From: Aradus depressus
Taxonomy: Eukaryota > Arthropoda > Insecta > Hemiptera > Aradidae
DNA length: 64,000 nucleotides
Assembly (NCBI GenBank): GCA_963662175.1
Contig: OY759227.1
Location: forward strand, 9,766,501-9,830,500
Reading direction: 5' to 3'
Both the position numbers and the translations under genes were made by a program. This document shows positions 63,470-64,000 of this stretch, piece by piece. Below the pieces are notes generated by a model. That model did no database searches. It was not told where the DNA came from and saw only the letters and a list, made by a program, of their open reading frames with translations. Every line of letters starts with the position of its first letter. Position 1 is the stretch's first letter.

Positions 63470-64000
63470 TATAGGCTTATTAAATAATAATTTTGAAAAT
63501 CTTTTTCGAAATCATTTTTTGCCTTTTTCCGAAGCTCAGTATTGCAACTAATATATGACTGTAGCCAACAAGATTGATACAATTTAAACGCTCTATGAAT
63601 TGTTTGGTCTTTCAGACCATGTTTAATTGCTTGCTTCTAGTTGGTATAATGAACAACATATCGCTCACGAGGATTGAAATGTGCAACTAATTTTGCATAA
63701 CAACCTTTTCCACCTGGGGAAGTGATTGTCTCAGGTAAAAACGGGAGATCATTATGAGTTATGTGTAAAGGGTAGGTTATATCAACCTCCAGAACATAGC
63801 CTACTTCCCCCTCATCGTCCAAGTTCAAAATATCTATATTGTCAGGGTCTGTCTCCCATTCAAACCCACCATATGGTAGAGGTCTACTCATTGCTTGTCC
63901 ATAAAGTTATTAGCATCTAAATAGGCAATATATGCAGACTCTTTTTCAGTATCATACCCGGGCATATAAGTGTTATTGACACTCGCGTACCGGTGTGATA
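63470..64000 (-). pseudogene. DNA polymerase B remnant, motif A part (runs off window)
   Basis: From the window edge the minus frame reads YMPGYDTEKESAYIAYLDANNFYGQAM: YLDANNxYG is motif A of protein-primed family-B polymerases. GYVLEVDITYPLHITHNDLP and YAKLVAHFNPRERYVVHY follow. After an in-frame TAG at 63637-63639 the same frame goes on with [17 protein letters not shown] and [16 protein letters not shown], typical of the family, and reaches NKPIY at the ATAT insertion site. The motif between FEKDF and NKPIY (SVFGKTMEN type) is deleted. The upstream exonuclease part would lie beyond 64000. Confidence 0.8.

Overview
The window looks like intergenic DNA from an arthropod, most likely an insect. 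It is AT-rich and full of simple repeats, and almost all recognisable content is transposable-element (TE) debris of animal type: Helitrons with TC/CTAG ends, EN+ Penelope-like elements (PLE), R1-type non-LTR elements, Ty1/Copia, Ty3/Gypsy and BEL/Pao LTR elements, a protein-primed-type DNA polymerase B remnant and a small TIR element. I see no intact host gene, rRNA, tRNA gene or CRISPR. No coding sequence is unbroken over a full element, so I treat all coding traces as pseudogenes.

Layout. 1-1720: Helitrons, two of them abutting head-to-tail. 1721-4378: a mosaic of PLE-2 (minus), Gypsy pol C-terminus (plus) and R1-like ORF1/ORF2 (plus). 5172-6504: Helitron repeats and an inverted copy of the Gypsy piece. 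6505-12251: a 3.9-kb core between 925-bp inverted repeats. 12700-13860: broken Gypsy pieces around a perfect 26-bp hairpin, then a PLE ribozyme-like end. 14075-21669: Helitrons, one carrying a 464-bp tandem array, another split by a deleted Copia element with a 5-bp target-site duplication (TSD). 21670-31680: PLE-2 and PLE-1 pieces, with Gypsy-1 (22116-28860, GTTA TSD) inserted in PLE-1 sequence; one Gypsy-1 LTR is itself split by a poly(A)-tailed non-LTR insertion. 31771-46067: Gypsy-2 (1,193-bp LTRs, tRNA-Lys primer site) split by a BEL/Pao element (33841-40830, ATAAG TSD). 46068-49385: an inverted second PLE-1 copy. 49386-52836: a second copy of the PLE-2/Gypsy/R1 mosaic. 52880-54400: a Gag-like ORF. 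54485-58988: Gypsy-3 with ATAT TSD. 59425-62415: a 3-kb imperfect palindrome. 62463-64000: DNA polymerase B remnant split by an 819-bp TIR element.

How the parts relate. Several junctions give relative ages: non-LTR is younger than Gypsy-1, which is younger than PLE-1 debris; BEL is younger than Gypsy-2; the PLE-1 inverted duplication is younger than Gypsy-2, because it carries a piece of its LTR. Two composite blocks (1-1920 with 16909-21872; about 1921-4378 with 49386-51788) show segmental duplication as well as transposition. The most interesting signals are hammerhead-ribozyme-like motifs in the PLE ends, with covarying helices in two families; the Helitron-borne 464-bp array with protein-like segments; and the long fold-backs.
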